Below, in pieces: positions 36,163 through 43,712 of a stretch of DNA of 64,000 bases. Origin of the DNA: Candidatus Phosphitivorax anaerolimi (lineage in GTDB: Bacteria > Desulfobacterota > Desulfomonilia > UBA1062); contig MPOS01000029.1 of assembly GCA_001896555.1 (NCBI GenBank), positions 26,640-90,639 of the forward strand. Direction: 5' to 3'. Both the position numbers and the translations under genes were made by a program. The notes under the pieces were generated by a model, which was given only the letters and a program-made list of their open reading frames with translations, did not search any database and was not told where the DNA came from. Numbering within the stretch: position 1 is the stretch's first letter; the number at the start of each line of letters is the position of its first letter.

Positions 36163-37188
36163 TCATTCATCCTCGAATATCTCGAGCTGGTCCTTTTTTC
36201 GCTCGAGGCCCAAGAGCCGGTATCCTCTCGCGCACACCTGCCTGCCTCGGGGCGTGCGCTTGAGATAGCCGCTCTGGATCAGGTAGGGCTCGTACATGTC
36301 TTCGATGGTGTCTTTATCCTCGCCCAGCGACGCGGCCAGCGACTCGATGCCCACCGGCCCGCCGGAAAACGACTCGATCATGGTGGCAATGATCTTGCGG
36401 TCCATGCGGTCGAGGCCGGTCTTGTCGATATCCAGCCGGGAAAGGGCTGTGTCTGCGATCTCCCAGGTGATGGTGCCGTCTCCCAGCACGTCGGCAAAGT
36501 CGCGCACCCTGCGCAGGAGCCGGTTGGCGATCCGGGGGGTGCCGCGCGACCTCCGGGCGATCTCTGTCAGGCCCTTTTCGTCGACCGCAACCTCGAGGAT
36601 CCTGGCAGTGCGCTTGAGGATGGTGCACAGCTCGCTTTCGCTGTAGAACTCCAGGTGCCCGATAATGCCAAACCTGTCGCGCAGCGGCGAGGTGATCATT
36701 CCGGCCCGGGTGGTGGCTGCCACCAAGGTGAAGGGGTTGAGGTCGATCCTGATGGACCGCGCCGACGGCCCCTGGCCGATGATGATGTCCAGCTTGAAGT
36801 CTTCCATGGCGGGGTAGAGGATCTCTTCGGCCGCCTTGCCGAGCCGGTGGATCTCATCGATGAACAGGACATCGCCCTCTTCCAGGTTGGTGAGGATCGC
36901 GGCCAGGTCGCCCGACTTCTCGATGGCCGGGCCGCTCGTGATCCGCAAGCCCACGTTTCTTTCATGGGCGATGATGTGGGCGAGCGTAGTCTTGCCCAGG
37001 CCCGGAGGGCCGTAGAACAGACAGTGGTCCAGAGCCTCTCCCCGGGCGTTGGCCGCCTTGATGAAGACTTCCAGGTTCTCCTTCAGGGCGTTCTGCCCCA
37101 CATATTCCTTGAGACTCCGGGGCCTGATGGTGGCCTCGAAATCAGTCTCTTCTCGGTCGGTTCTGATGCCGGTCAGTTCTTCTCTCAT
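36163..37188 (-). CDS. ruvB: Holliday junction branch migration helicase RuvB
   Basis: 341 residues from ATG 37188. Walker A is [13 protein letters not shown], Walker [10 protein letters not shown], and sensor/arginine-finger regions include [18 protein letters not shown]-terminal winged helix is seen at [10 protein letters not shown]. The AAA+ hexamer drives branch migration with RuvA. It is the last gene of yebC-ruvC-ruvA-ruvB, but a 271-bp purine-rich spacer separates it from ruvA and its ribosome site is weak. Confidence 0.96.
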   Translation of the reverse strand: MREELTGIRTDREETDFEATIRPRSLKEYVGQNALKENLEVFIKAANARGEALDHCLFYGPPGLGKTTLAHIIAHERNVGLRITSGPAIEKSGDLAAILTNLEEGDVLFIDEIHRLGKAAEEILYPAMEDFKLDIIIGQGPSARSIRIDLNPFTLVAATTRAGMITSPLRDRFGIIGHLEFYSESELCTILKRTARILEVAVDEKGLTEIARRSRGTPRIANRLLRRVRDFADVLGDGTITWEIADTALSRLDIDKTGLDRMDRKIIATMIESFSGGPVGIESLAASLGEDKDTIEDMYEPYLIQSGYLKRTPRGRQVCARGYRLLGLERKKDQLEIFEDE

Positions 37189-37459
37189 CAAAAAGCTTCT
37201 CTTCTCACAACTCTTTTTTACGTCATGGTTCTTGTCGCAGTGGTTTTCCCTGCCCTTATCTTACCACTGCTCGAGTCTTATCAGAACCCTTTAATTGCCT
37301 CAGTTCTTGTCTCATCGAATCTCTTTTCTTCTCAACTTTTGCTTTCTCTTTCAAAGCCTATTGTTTTTCTGAGATTCTCGCTTCTCCAATTCTCGTGCGT
37401 CAGGATTTTTCTCACCGCTTTCTATTTGCGGCCAGGCTCTACCCTTGAAGCCTCCCGCC

Positions 37460-38029
37460 TCACCGGATCAGCTCTTTGAGCGCGCTGCGGATAAGCTCTT
37501 CGACATTGTCCGCCTTGACGCACCCCACTGCCCGGCGCGCCTGCGACTCTGCATAGCCGAGCGAGACGAGCGCGGCCACGGCGTCTTCCGAGATATCCGT
37601 GCGCGGCATGGCCCTGCCCGGGCCGTACTTCTTTGTTATGCGCTCCTTGAGCTCGAGCACGATGCGCTGGGCGCTCTTTTTGCCGATGCCGGGCAGGCTG
37701 CTCAAATATCCGATGTTCTCGCTCACCACCTCTTCCAGAAAACGGGTGGGGTCGATCCCTGACACGATGTTCAATGCAGTCTTGGGCCCTACCCCTGACA
37801 CGCCCAGCAAAAGCGAGAAGATCTCCTTCTGCCTGAGGTCGGCAAAGCCGTAGAGTTCGATCGCATCTTGCCGGACGATCATCTGGGTGTAGAAGGTGTG
37901 CTCTTCGCCGCACGAAAACTGCTGCCCGGGCACGGCAGGCACGCGGAGCTGATATCCCACGCCCCCCACCAGCACGGTGAGCTCTCCTCCCGCGATCTGC
38001 ACCACCTCGCCCTTGAGCATGCCGATCAT
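37460..38029 (-). CDS. ruvA: Holliday junction DNA-binding protein RuvA
   Basis: 189 residues. The N-terminal OB domain (MIGMLKGEVVQIAGGELTVL), two helix-hairpin-helix motifs (LLGVSGVGPKTALNIVSG; LSSLPGIGKKSAQRIVLELK) and domain III (AVAALVSLGYAESQARRAVG) are all present. It binds four-way junctions and loads RuvB. It overlaps ruvC by 4 bp (ATGA). Confidence 0.96.
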   Translation of the reverse strand: MIGMLKGEVVQIAGGELTVLVGGVGYQLRVPAVPGQQFSCGEEHTFYTQMIVRQDAIELYGFADLRQKEIFSLLLGVSGVGPKTALNIVSGIDPTRFLEEVVSENIGYLSSLPGIGKKSAQRIVLELKERITKKYGPGRAMPRTDISEDAVAALVSLGYAESQARRAVGCVKADNVEELIRSALKELIR

Positions 38030-38523
38030 CGGGCGAGCTCCTTCATGCGCCGTGACGAGGAGTGGCAGAGTCCGATAGCCAGCGCGTCGGTGGCGTCGTT
38101 GGTGAGCGGCGAATCCTTGGGCAAACGCAAAATAGACGTGATCATGGCGGCGATCTGCTCCTTGTCAGCCCTGCCGTATCCGCAGGTGGCTTTCTTGACC
38201 TCGGTGGGGGTGTATTCGAAGACCGGGATGTCGAGCAGGCTCGCGGCGAGTATGATCACTCCCCGCGCCTGGCCCAGCTTGAAGGCCGACTGAATGTTAA
38301 GCGCGTGGAAGGTTGCCTCAACGGCAATCTCGGCAGGTTGGTATTTTTGAAAAATCCCGGTTGCCTCCAGAAAGATCTCTTTGAGCCGCGAGTCGAGGCC
38401 CTCGGACCTGGGTCTGATGACCCCATGCGCGACATAGGAGAGTGACCCGCGGGACACGTTCCCGATCTCGAGCACTCCATAGCCCGTGGCGCGCGTTCCG
38501 GGGTCGATGCCGCAGATGATCAT
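38026..38523 (-). CDS. ruvC: Holliday junction endonuclease RuvC
   Basis: 165 residues. The acidic catalytic residues are in IICGIDPGTRATGYG (Asp), IAVEATFHALN (Glu) and the C-terminal NDATDALAIGLCH (Asp pair). It resolves Holliday junctions with RuvAB. The usual E-(T/S)-F pattern is kept. It starts within the yebC stop (TAATG) and overlaps ruvA, so the three genes are tightly coupled. Confidence 0.96.
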   Translation of the reverse strand: MIICGIDPGTRATGYGVLEIGNVSRGSLSYVAHGVIRPRSEGLDSRLKEIFLEATGIFQKYQPAEIAVEATFHALNIQSAFKLGQARGVIILAASLLDIPVFEYTPTEVKKATCGYGRADKEQIAAMITSILRLPKDSPLTNDATDALAIGLCHSSSRRMKELAR

Positions 38524-39275
38524 TATCCTTGTTGGATCTGGGCCATCTCTTCGTCTGAGATATCGAAGTTCGAAGAAATGGACTGGACATCGTCCAGTTC
38601 CTCGAGAGCATCCAGCAGCTTCAAGGTCTGCTGCGCCTGCTTGCCCGTGAGTGTCACGTTTGTCTGAGGAATCATCTGCACTTCGAGCTGGCTGTATTTG
38701 ATGCCTTTGCTTTCGAGCGCCTCTCTGAGAGTCTCGATCTCTTCGGGCGCGATCACGATCTCGAACTCGTCTCCCTCGTCAGAGATGTCTTCGGCCCCGA
38801 TCTCGAGAGCCAGGTCATAGAGCACCTCTTCGTCCACCGCATCTTTGGGAATGGCGGCAAAGCCTTTTTTATCGAACATCCAGCTCACACAGCCTGTCTC
38901 GCCCAGGTTGCCGTTATATTTTGAGAAGATATGCCGTATATCCGCAACCGCCCGGTTCTTATTGTCGGTGAGCACGTTCACGAGCACTGCCACGCCGCCG
39001 GGACCGTATCCCTCGTATGATGTCTCTTCGAGGTTGAAACCTTCGAGCTCGCCGGTGCCTTTCTTGATGGCCCGGTCGATGTTGTCTTTGGGCATGTTGG
39101 CGGCCTTTGCCGTCGCCACCGCGGACCGCAGACGAGCATTTCCATCGATATCGCTACCTCCCATGCGGGCCGCTACTGTGATCTCCTTGATGAGCTTGCT
39201 GAACAGCTTGCCGCGCTTAGCATCGGCAGCACCTTTTTTATGTTTGATCGTGCTCCATTTATTGTGGCCGGACAT
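38523..39275 (-). CDS. yebC: YebC/PmpR-family DNA-binding/translation factor
   Basis: 250 residues after [30 protein letters not shown] is the family signature, and [20 protein letters not shown] follows. Members act as transcriptional regulators or as ribosome factors that relieve stalling at poly-proline-like motifs; the actual role here is not determined. It heads the ruvCAB operon, a common arrangement. Its upstream 130 bp are free of recognisable operators. Confidence 0.94.
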   Translation of the reverse strand: MSGHNKWSTIKHKKGAADAKRGKLFSKLIKEITVAARMGGSDIDGNARLRSAVATAKAANMPKDNIDRAIKKGTGELEGFNLEETSYEGYGPGGVAVLVNVLTDNKNRAVADIRHIFSKYNGNLGETGCVSWMFDKKGFAAIPKDAVDEEVLYDLALEIGAEDISDEGDEFEIVIAPEEIETLREALESKGIKYSQLEVQMIPQTNVTLTGKQAQQTLKLLDALEELDDVQSISSNFDISDEEMAQIQQG

Positions 39276-39446
39276 ACCTTCCCTCCTTTTTCGCTACGCT
39301 ATGATGTGTAGCACAAGAGTATGCATTGATGCAAGTTTCCCCATGAATCTGCACGACTCTCATTGCGAACCATATATTATTGCTCTACATGAAAATCAAC
39401 CGATAGATCGGGGTCAGGTCTCAACATATGACACGATAGATAGGGG

Positions 39447-40406
39447 TCAGGTCTCAACATATGACATTTCGAGTTTTCTCCGCACTTCCCTCACCAGTTT
39501 CTGAATCTCTCCATCTCCACCTATCTCCCGCTGATATCGCCGGTTCGACTGGCTCACCGCGTTTTCCCGCATGCCATATCTCTGCCCGATCTCGCTCAAG
39601 GAATAGCCTCCGATATCCTGGCTGATCCACAGGCTCATTTTCTTTATCTGCCTGGGATGGTCCCTGCATACATCCGCCACAATCTGTGCTATCTTATCCA
39701 GTGAAGGCCTTGTTTCAAAGGCCTTCAGCGCAGGAACATTTCTCGTGTCTGCCTCCCGCATGTTTTCCTCAATCTTTTTCTGCACAAAGGCGCAAAACGA
39801 TTCCCTCCCCAAAATCGTTGATGCATGGACCTGTTCAAGCGGGTTTCCCACGTTCTTTTTCTCTCCCTCTTTTACGAATTCCCGGTATCTCTCCCTGGCA
39901 GTGCTTGCATCCTCTCCGAAAGATGCAAGCACAAAGCCTGTCTCCATCCACTGCCTCGCCTCACTCTTTCCTATGTATGAAAGGTAGCTCGACCATGGGT
40001 AGTCTTCCACGTTTTTCACCATGCCCGCACGCACGGGGTTGAGGTGAATGTACCGTGACAATTCCAGGCAGTAGGCATCCTTTTCTACCAGGATGGATCT
40101 GTATCTCCCCTGGAACAAGTGGCCGCTGCGGCTCGTTTTGACATTATAATACGTGGTGTATGCCCCGTTTATGTGGTGCATGATCTGCGAAAGATTTTCC
40201 CTGGGGGTCTCCAACAAGAGATGATAGTGATTCTCCATCAGGCAATATCCATGGAAAAGCGCACCATAGCGCATGTGCGCCGACTCGAGGTATGAGAGAA
40301 ACCGCAGCCTGTCCCGGTTGCTGCTGAATATTTTCTTACGCTCATTCCCGCGGGCCGTAATGTGATAGAATGCCCCTGGATACGAAACACGCAGAGGTCG
40401 TGCCAT
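39447..40406 (-). CDS. REP-associated tyrosine transposase (RAYT) with DnaA-like C-terminal domain
   Basis: 319 residues after TTGAGGAGGTATACC. MARPLRVSYPGAFYHITARG is the Y1-transposase opening. The HUH pair is His60 and His62 (ENHYHLLLE) and the likely catalytic Tyr is Tyr119 (SRYIHLNPVRAG). About 240-310 resembles the DnaA C-terminal helix-turn-helix (LDKIAQIVADVCRDH; YSLSEIGQRYGMRENAVSQS), as in a subset of RAYTs. It should nick and move REP DNA as a single-stranded intermediate. Its last residues, MSYVET, and the TGA stop are encoded by the REP unit at 39443-39466. Confidence 0.9.
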   Translation of the reverse strand: MARPLRVSYPGAFYHITARGNERKKIFSSNRDRLRFLSYLESAHMRYGALFHGYCLMENHYHLLLETPRENLSQIMHHINGAYTTYYNVKTSRSGHLFQGRYRSILVEKDAYCLELSRYIHLNPVRAGMVKNVEDYPWSSYLSYIGKSEARQWMETGFVLASFGEDASTARERYREFVKEGEKKNVGNPLEQVHASTILGRESFCAFVQKKIEENMREADTRNVPALKAFETRPSLDKIAQIVADVCRDHPRQIKKMSLWISQDIGGYSLSEIGQRYGMRENAVSQSNRRYQREIGGDGEIQKLVREVRRKLEMSYVET

Positions 40407-40552
40407 TGGTATACCTCCTCAAATTCATATTTCCATTGCAATCAGATCAATAATAACAGGGGACAATCAGCGAGTCAATTCTCAAGGCCTGCCGTGACAC
40501 GACCGGCCTGCCGGTGCTTTCCGCAGACCTCTTCTTTAAACCCTGCCCGATT

Positions 40553-40576
40553 TGTCATATGTTGAGACCTGACCCC
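40553..40576 (-). repeat. REP unit at the 3' end of the nucleotidyltransferase gene
   Basis: On the minus strand it reads GGGGTCAGGTCTCAACATAT followed by GACA. It supplies the codons for GSGLNI and the TGA stop (in ATATGA) of the nucleotidyltransferase gene. Confidence 0.85.
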
Positions 40577-41118
40577 ATTAATTCCTCGAAGCTTTTCCGA
40601 AATCCTTTTTCTTCCGAAGACATATCAAATTCATCAAGCCAGGACCGTATGTATGAGATATCCAGGTTATCGCTGCGAAGCAGGATTGATCTGGCATCTT
40701 CCCTGTCGCGTGGCCTGCCTGCAAAGATTTTGTGGATAATGACATCCTCGGGCGAGGCAAAGCATACTTCCGTCTCCAGTATCTCTATCTTGTTTGCCCT
40801 TTGGATCGCCTGAGTTTCATAGGGGGTGAACGAGAAGATGAAGTCGACTCTTATGCCGGTCTTTTCATGCAGACACGGCAGCACCATGGTCTGAAGAGCA
40901 AATTCCTTGACGTCATCGGGGAGAGCCCGGAGCGACAGCTCCCCGGCAAGATCGAGGATCTCATCAAGGCAGCCGGTATCAACCCCGAGGGTGATATCGA
41001 TATCTCTTGTCAATCGAGGCTCGCCATAAAGCAGGACAGCCTGCCCGCCTATGACCATATAGGGGATCGAGCGTATCCGCAGGGCTTTGCCTAAGGATGC
41101 GAGGATTTCTTCGAACAT
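40555..41118 (-). CDS. Nucleotidyltransferase-fold protein (AbiEii/DUF6036-like)
   Basis: 187 residues. IPYMVIGGQAVLLYGEPR and TRDIDITLG (Gly24-Gly25, Asp39, Asp41) are the GG/GS and DxD motifs of pol-beta-type nucleotidyltransferases. EDVIIHKIFAGRPRDREDAR is typical of AbiEii-like toxins and related proteins. The last residues come from a REP unit, so the native C-terminus has probably been changed. It overlaps the small upstream gene by 28 bp. In type IV toxin-antitoxin pairs the AbiEi partner is larger than this neighbour, so a toxin role is only possible. It may transfer a nucleotide to tRNA or protein. Confidence 0.72.
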   Translation of the reverse strand: MFEEILASLGKALRIRSIPYMVIGGQAVLLYGEPRLTRDIDITLGVDTGCLDEILDLAGELSLRALPDDVKEFALQTMVLPCLHEKTGIRVDFIFSFTPYETQAIQRANKIEILETEVCFASPEDVIIHKIFAGRPRDREDARSILLRSDNLDISYIRSWLDEFDMSSEEKGFRKSFEELMGSGLNI

Positions 41119-41312
41119 GAATTCAGCACCCTTGCCAGACGGATATCCACCTCGATACCGGCAAGAGGATCTTCCCCGGGCAGAACGCCAAGAGCCCTGC
41201 CTTCATGCCAAAGGGATGAGAAAATCTCCATCGCCCGGGCATGAGGAACCCTGCCCTCTTCCCGGGCAAGATCATCTTCAAATTTCTTCAGGAGATCAGG
41301 TCGCCTGACCAT
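41091..41312 (-). CDS. Small partner protein upstream of the nucleotidyltransferase
   Basis: 73 residues from ATG 41312 (MVRRPDLLKKFEDDLAREEG), with AGAGG 6 nt upstream; a GTG 30 bp earlier is the alternative. It is helical, charged and without membrane or signal sequence. The sequence HARAMEIFSSLWHEGRALGVLPGEDPLAGI suggests a small folded domain. No family was recognised. Its 3' end overlaps the nucleotidyltransferase start by 28 bp, so the two are translated together. It could be a regulatory or antitoxin-like subunit by position only. Confidence 0.62.
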   Translation of the reverse strand: MVRRPDLLKKFEDDLAREEGRVPHARAMEIFSSLWHEGRALGVLPGEDPLAGIEVDIRLARVLNSCSKKSSHP

Positions 41313-41501
41313 TGCCAACCTCTTGTACGAATTGATTTCCACCCTGCTGCAACTGCAGCCGGCTCGTCTCTCTTTTCATTATAAGAGATAAGAGTTGTTT
41401 TGGCGATCATTTTCTGAAATAATCCTGTCTGCACGACTTATTACGCAATATGATGAGGTATCGGCTGTACGGTACTGTCTGAACGAAGGGAGGTTTGTCC
41501 G

Positions 41502-42587
41502 ATGGCAGGCGCCAAGTCAAAAAAACCCGAACTCGGCATGAAAAACACCAAACAGGAGCTCCTCGATGCCTACAACGAGGTATTGGAAGAGCTGGAGGAA
41601 CGAAACCAGGCAGAGCTGAAGCCTGAGAAGAAAATCGAGGAGAAGAAGAAGCAGGAGATTGTCCGTGCCGTGAGCGATGTCTCGATGGAAGGCGTGGCCC
41701 AGAACATAAAAACCCTGAAAACGGATATCGACAAAAACCTCTCTCAGCTCCAGGAGCGGCTCGAATCAGAGGTGAAAAAGCTGGGCGAAATTCAGGCGGC
41801 AATCAGCATCCGTGATGCCGAGCTCAAGGAAATCTACGAGATCGACAGGTCTGCAAGCTCTCTGGCAGCGCTCATAGAGGCCAACAATCGCAAAAACCGG
41901 CTCTTTGAAGAAGAGCTGGAGCTGAAAAAGTCGAGCCTTCTGGAAGACATCGAAGAAACCCGCCGGAAGTGGGACCAGGAGAAGGCCCTGCACGCAGCCG
42001 AGACGAAGGAGCAGCGAGAGCAGGAAGCGCGGCAGCGGCAGCGGGAAAAAGAAGAGTATCTATATTCGTTCCAGCGAGAGCGCCAGATCGAGAAAGACAA
42101 GTTCGAAGACGAGAAGGCCCGCCTCCTCTCAGAGAAACATGCCCTCGAAAACGAGATCAAGGCCATGCGCGAGGCGGCTGAAAAAGAGCTCGATGAGCGA
42201 AGAAAGACACTCGCCGAGAAGGAATCGGAATTCCTTGAGCTGAAAAAGCGCGCCGAGGCATTTCCCGAAGAGCTTCAGAGCGCTGTCGCAAAAACAGCCA
42301 AAGACACGGCGGAAAGGCTCAAGCTGGAGACGGATTACCAGACGAATATCCTCAAGCAGCAGTACGAGGGAGAGAAGAATGTGCTGCTCACCCGCATCGA
42401 CGCCCTGGAAAAGACCGTGAAGGAGCAGGCCGAGCAGATATCGAAGCTCTCAAGACTTCAGGAAGCCGCTTATCAAAAGGTGCAGGACGTGGCGGTAAAG
42501 GCAATCGAAGGGGCCTCGAAGCACGGCTCGTTTTCCGGCCTGCAGCAGGCCCTTTCCGAGCAGGGGAGAAAGACGAATTCAGAGTAG
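41502..42587 (+). CDS. Long coiled-coil protein of unknown function
   Basis: 361 residues after GAAGGGAGG. Almost the whole length (about 15-335) is heptad-like and extremely rich in Glu, Lys, Arg and Gln, for example KKPEKKIEEKKKQEIVRAV-like and EQREQEARQRQREKEE. A non-coiled Ser/Gly-rich C-terminus (EGASKHGSFSGLQQALSEQ) ends it. No signal peptide, membrane helix or enzymatic motif is present. It may be a cytoskeletal, scaffold or chromosome-related filament protein. It is a single gene between the nucleotidyltransferase pair and a REP cluster. Confidence 0.7.
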   Translation: MAGAKSKKPELGMKNTKQELLDAYNEVLEELEERNQAELKPEKKIEEKKKQEIVRAVSDVSMEGVAQNIKTLKTDIDKNLSQLQERLESEVKKLGEIQAAISIRDAELKEIYEIDRSASSLAALIEANNRKNRLFEEELELKKSSLLEDIEETRRKWDQEKALHAAETKEQREQEARQRQREKEEYLYSFQRERQIEKDKFEDEKARLLSEKHALENEIKAMREAAEKELDERRKTLAEKESEFLELKKRAEAFPEELQSAVAKTAKDTAERLKLETDYQTNILKQQYEGEKNVLLTRIDALEKTVKEQAEQISKLSRLQEAAYQKVQDVAVKAIEGASKHGSFSGLQQALSEQGRKTNSE

Positions 42588-42613
42588 TGCCTGCCGGTGC
42601 TTTCGGTAATCAT

Positions 42614-42720
42614 GGGGGTCAGGTCTCAACATAATCATGGGGGTCAGGTCTCAACATATGACACTCCCTGTGTCATATGTTGAGACCTGACCCCCATTCT
42701 TTTAGACCCCCATTCTTTTA
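42614..42720. repeat. REP cluster with palindrome and short tandem duplication
   Basis: Forward unit 42614-42632 (truncated), then a full unit at 42639-42664 facing a reverse unit at 42670-42695: 26-bp perfect arms and a 5-nt loop. ACCCCCATTCTTTTA then occurs twice in tandem at about 42689-42720. It starts 27 bp after the coiled-coil gene. The remaining stretch to 42978 contains no gene that I can support. Confidence 0.85.
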
Positions 42721-42978
42721 TATTGTTAAGACGCCCCAAATCTATCACCCTTGTGTCCTGTACCCCACAGGCTGATTATGGGCATAGTTTGGGTGCAGAA
42801 AATCCCTGCAATGCTGAAGCCGAGCCGTTGAGAGAGACGTCAGGGACAAGATGCACAGGCTCGAGACAGTCACCCCGCCGGGCATGCTTTGCCCGCCGCT
42901 CACTCTAGCAGCAGTGAGAAAGAGAGAATAAACATGCCGCTCGCGCTCTTCAATGCCAGGGAAAGGAGCTTGGGAGTA

Positions 42979-43374
42979 TCAGTCGGTAGAGCTGGTCTCC
43001 CCGGTTGTTCCGCCTGCCCCGCCTCCGGGCCTGAGTTGGAGGCCCGGGAAATTCTGACGGAAGCGGCGCTCGCTGTCCTGCATGAGCTGAGTTCCCTGGG
43101 CCATCTCTCTTTTGCCCTGGTTGATCTGCGACTGACCTTCCTGAATCATTTCCTTGCCGTCTCTGATGCGCTCCCTGCCGGTCTGCGCCAGCTCTGAACC
43201 CCGCTCCCACTGGTTGGCCAGCTCTTCCTTGAGATCGACTTCCGTCTGGACATCAGCGGCATGTCCTCTCATGATATCGGCTGTGGTGGCCGGCTTTTCA
43301 TTGCCGGCGCAGCCGGAAAGCGCAAACATCGCTACCCCGAAGACCAGGATGATCGATATCGAGAGCCTCTGCAT
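42979..43374 (-). CDS. Small lipoprotein with Gln/Glu-rich helix
   Basis: 131 residues from ATG 43374 (MQRLSISIILVFGVAMFAL), with AGGAAGG upstream; the longer reading upstream is not credible. Lipobox LSGC puts the lipid anchor on Cys22. The mature part is one long amphipathic helix (DLKEELANQWERGSELAQTG; RIRDGKEMIQEGQSQINQGK), loosely Lpp-like, then a Gly-rich tail. It could be an outer-membrane or cell-envelope spacer protein. No family was recognised. Confidence 0.68.
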   Translation of the reverse strand: MQRLSISIILVFGVAMFALSGCAGNEKPATTADIMRGHAADVQTEVDLKEELANQWERGSELAQTGRERIRDGKEMIQEGQSQINQGKREMAQGTQLMQDSERRFRQNFPGLQLRPGGGAGGTTGETSSTD

Positions 43375-43712
43375 GACGTACACCTTCCTTTCGTTCACGA
43401 ATTCTCTGAATCCTCTCGAAGCGGATGCTCTCGGGCCGGGCCTCTGTCCGGCTGCATCTCCTTTGCCGCGAAACATATTCTCTCATGCGCCGGCGGCGCG
43501 GACCCGTCGTCATAACCGCACGCATCCGCCTACATAATAGAATAGTACGAATAGCGCAGGCACCGCTCAACATGCGGCACAAAACACCGCGCCGCGGTCT
43601 TCTGCAGCATCCCGGGTCCATAACATATAAACCCCTTGATTCTCCCCTCACTTCCATCTTATCCTCTGCCGATAGAAGAGTGCACAATCTTTCTTTGTTA
43701 CGAGGGGCGCAT
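43375..43712. other. Divergent intergenic region between the lipoprotein gene and ugd
   Basis: 338 bp. The end near ugd has TACGAGGGGCGC as ribosome site. An AT-rich TACATAATAGAATAG lies at about 43530-43545 and may hold a promoter, but no clear -35 partner was found. Nothing else was recognised. Confidence 0.3.

Larger units (their letters stand above)
39410..40576 (-). mobile_element. RAYT gene flanked by inverted REP units (REPtron-like module)
   Basis: Left side: two forward REP units at 39410-39434 and 39443-39466. Right side: one reverse unit at 40553-40576. All share GGGGTCAGGTCTCAACATAT. Between them is the tyrosine transposase gene 39447-40406. Inverted REPs around a RAYT gene are the known layout of REP-mobilising modules, which derive from IS200/IS605 elements. 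The left unit overlaps the transposase 3' end; the right unit overlaps the end of the nucleotidyltransferase gene. Confidence 0.8.

Noticed and set aside
40553..40576. Reading the REP at the nucleotidyltransferase end as a disruption of a longer gene
   Set aside because: The frame stays open to a stop inside the REP and the family length is roughly met; truncation cannot be shown without homologues.
36037..42695. REP clusters considered as a CRISPR array
   Set aside because: Units occur in both orientations with irregular spacing and form hairpins; there are no regular spacers and no cas genes.
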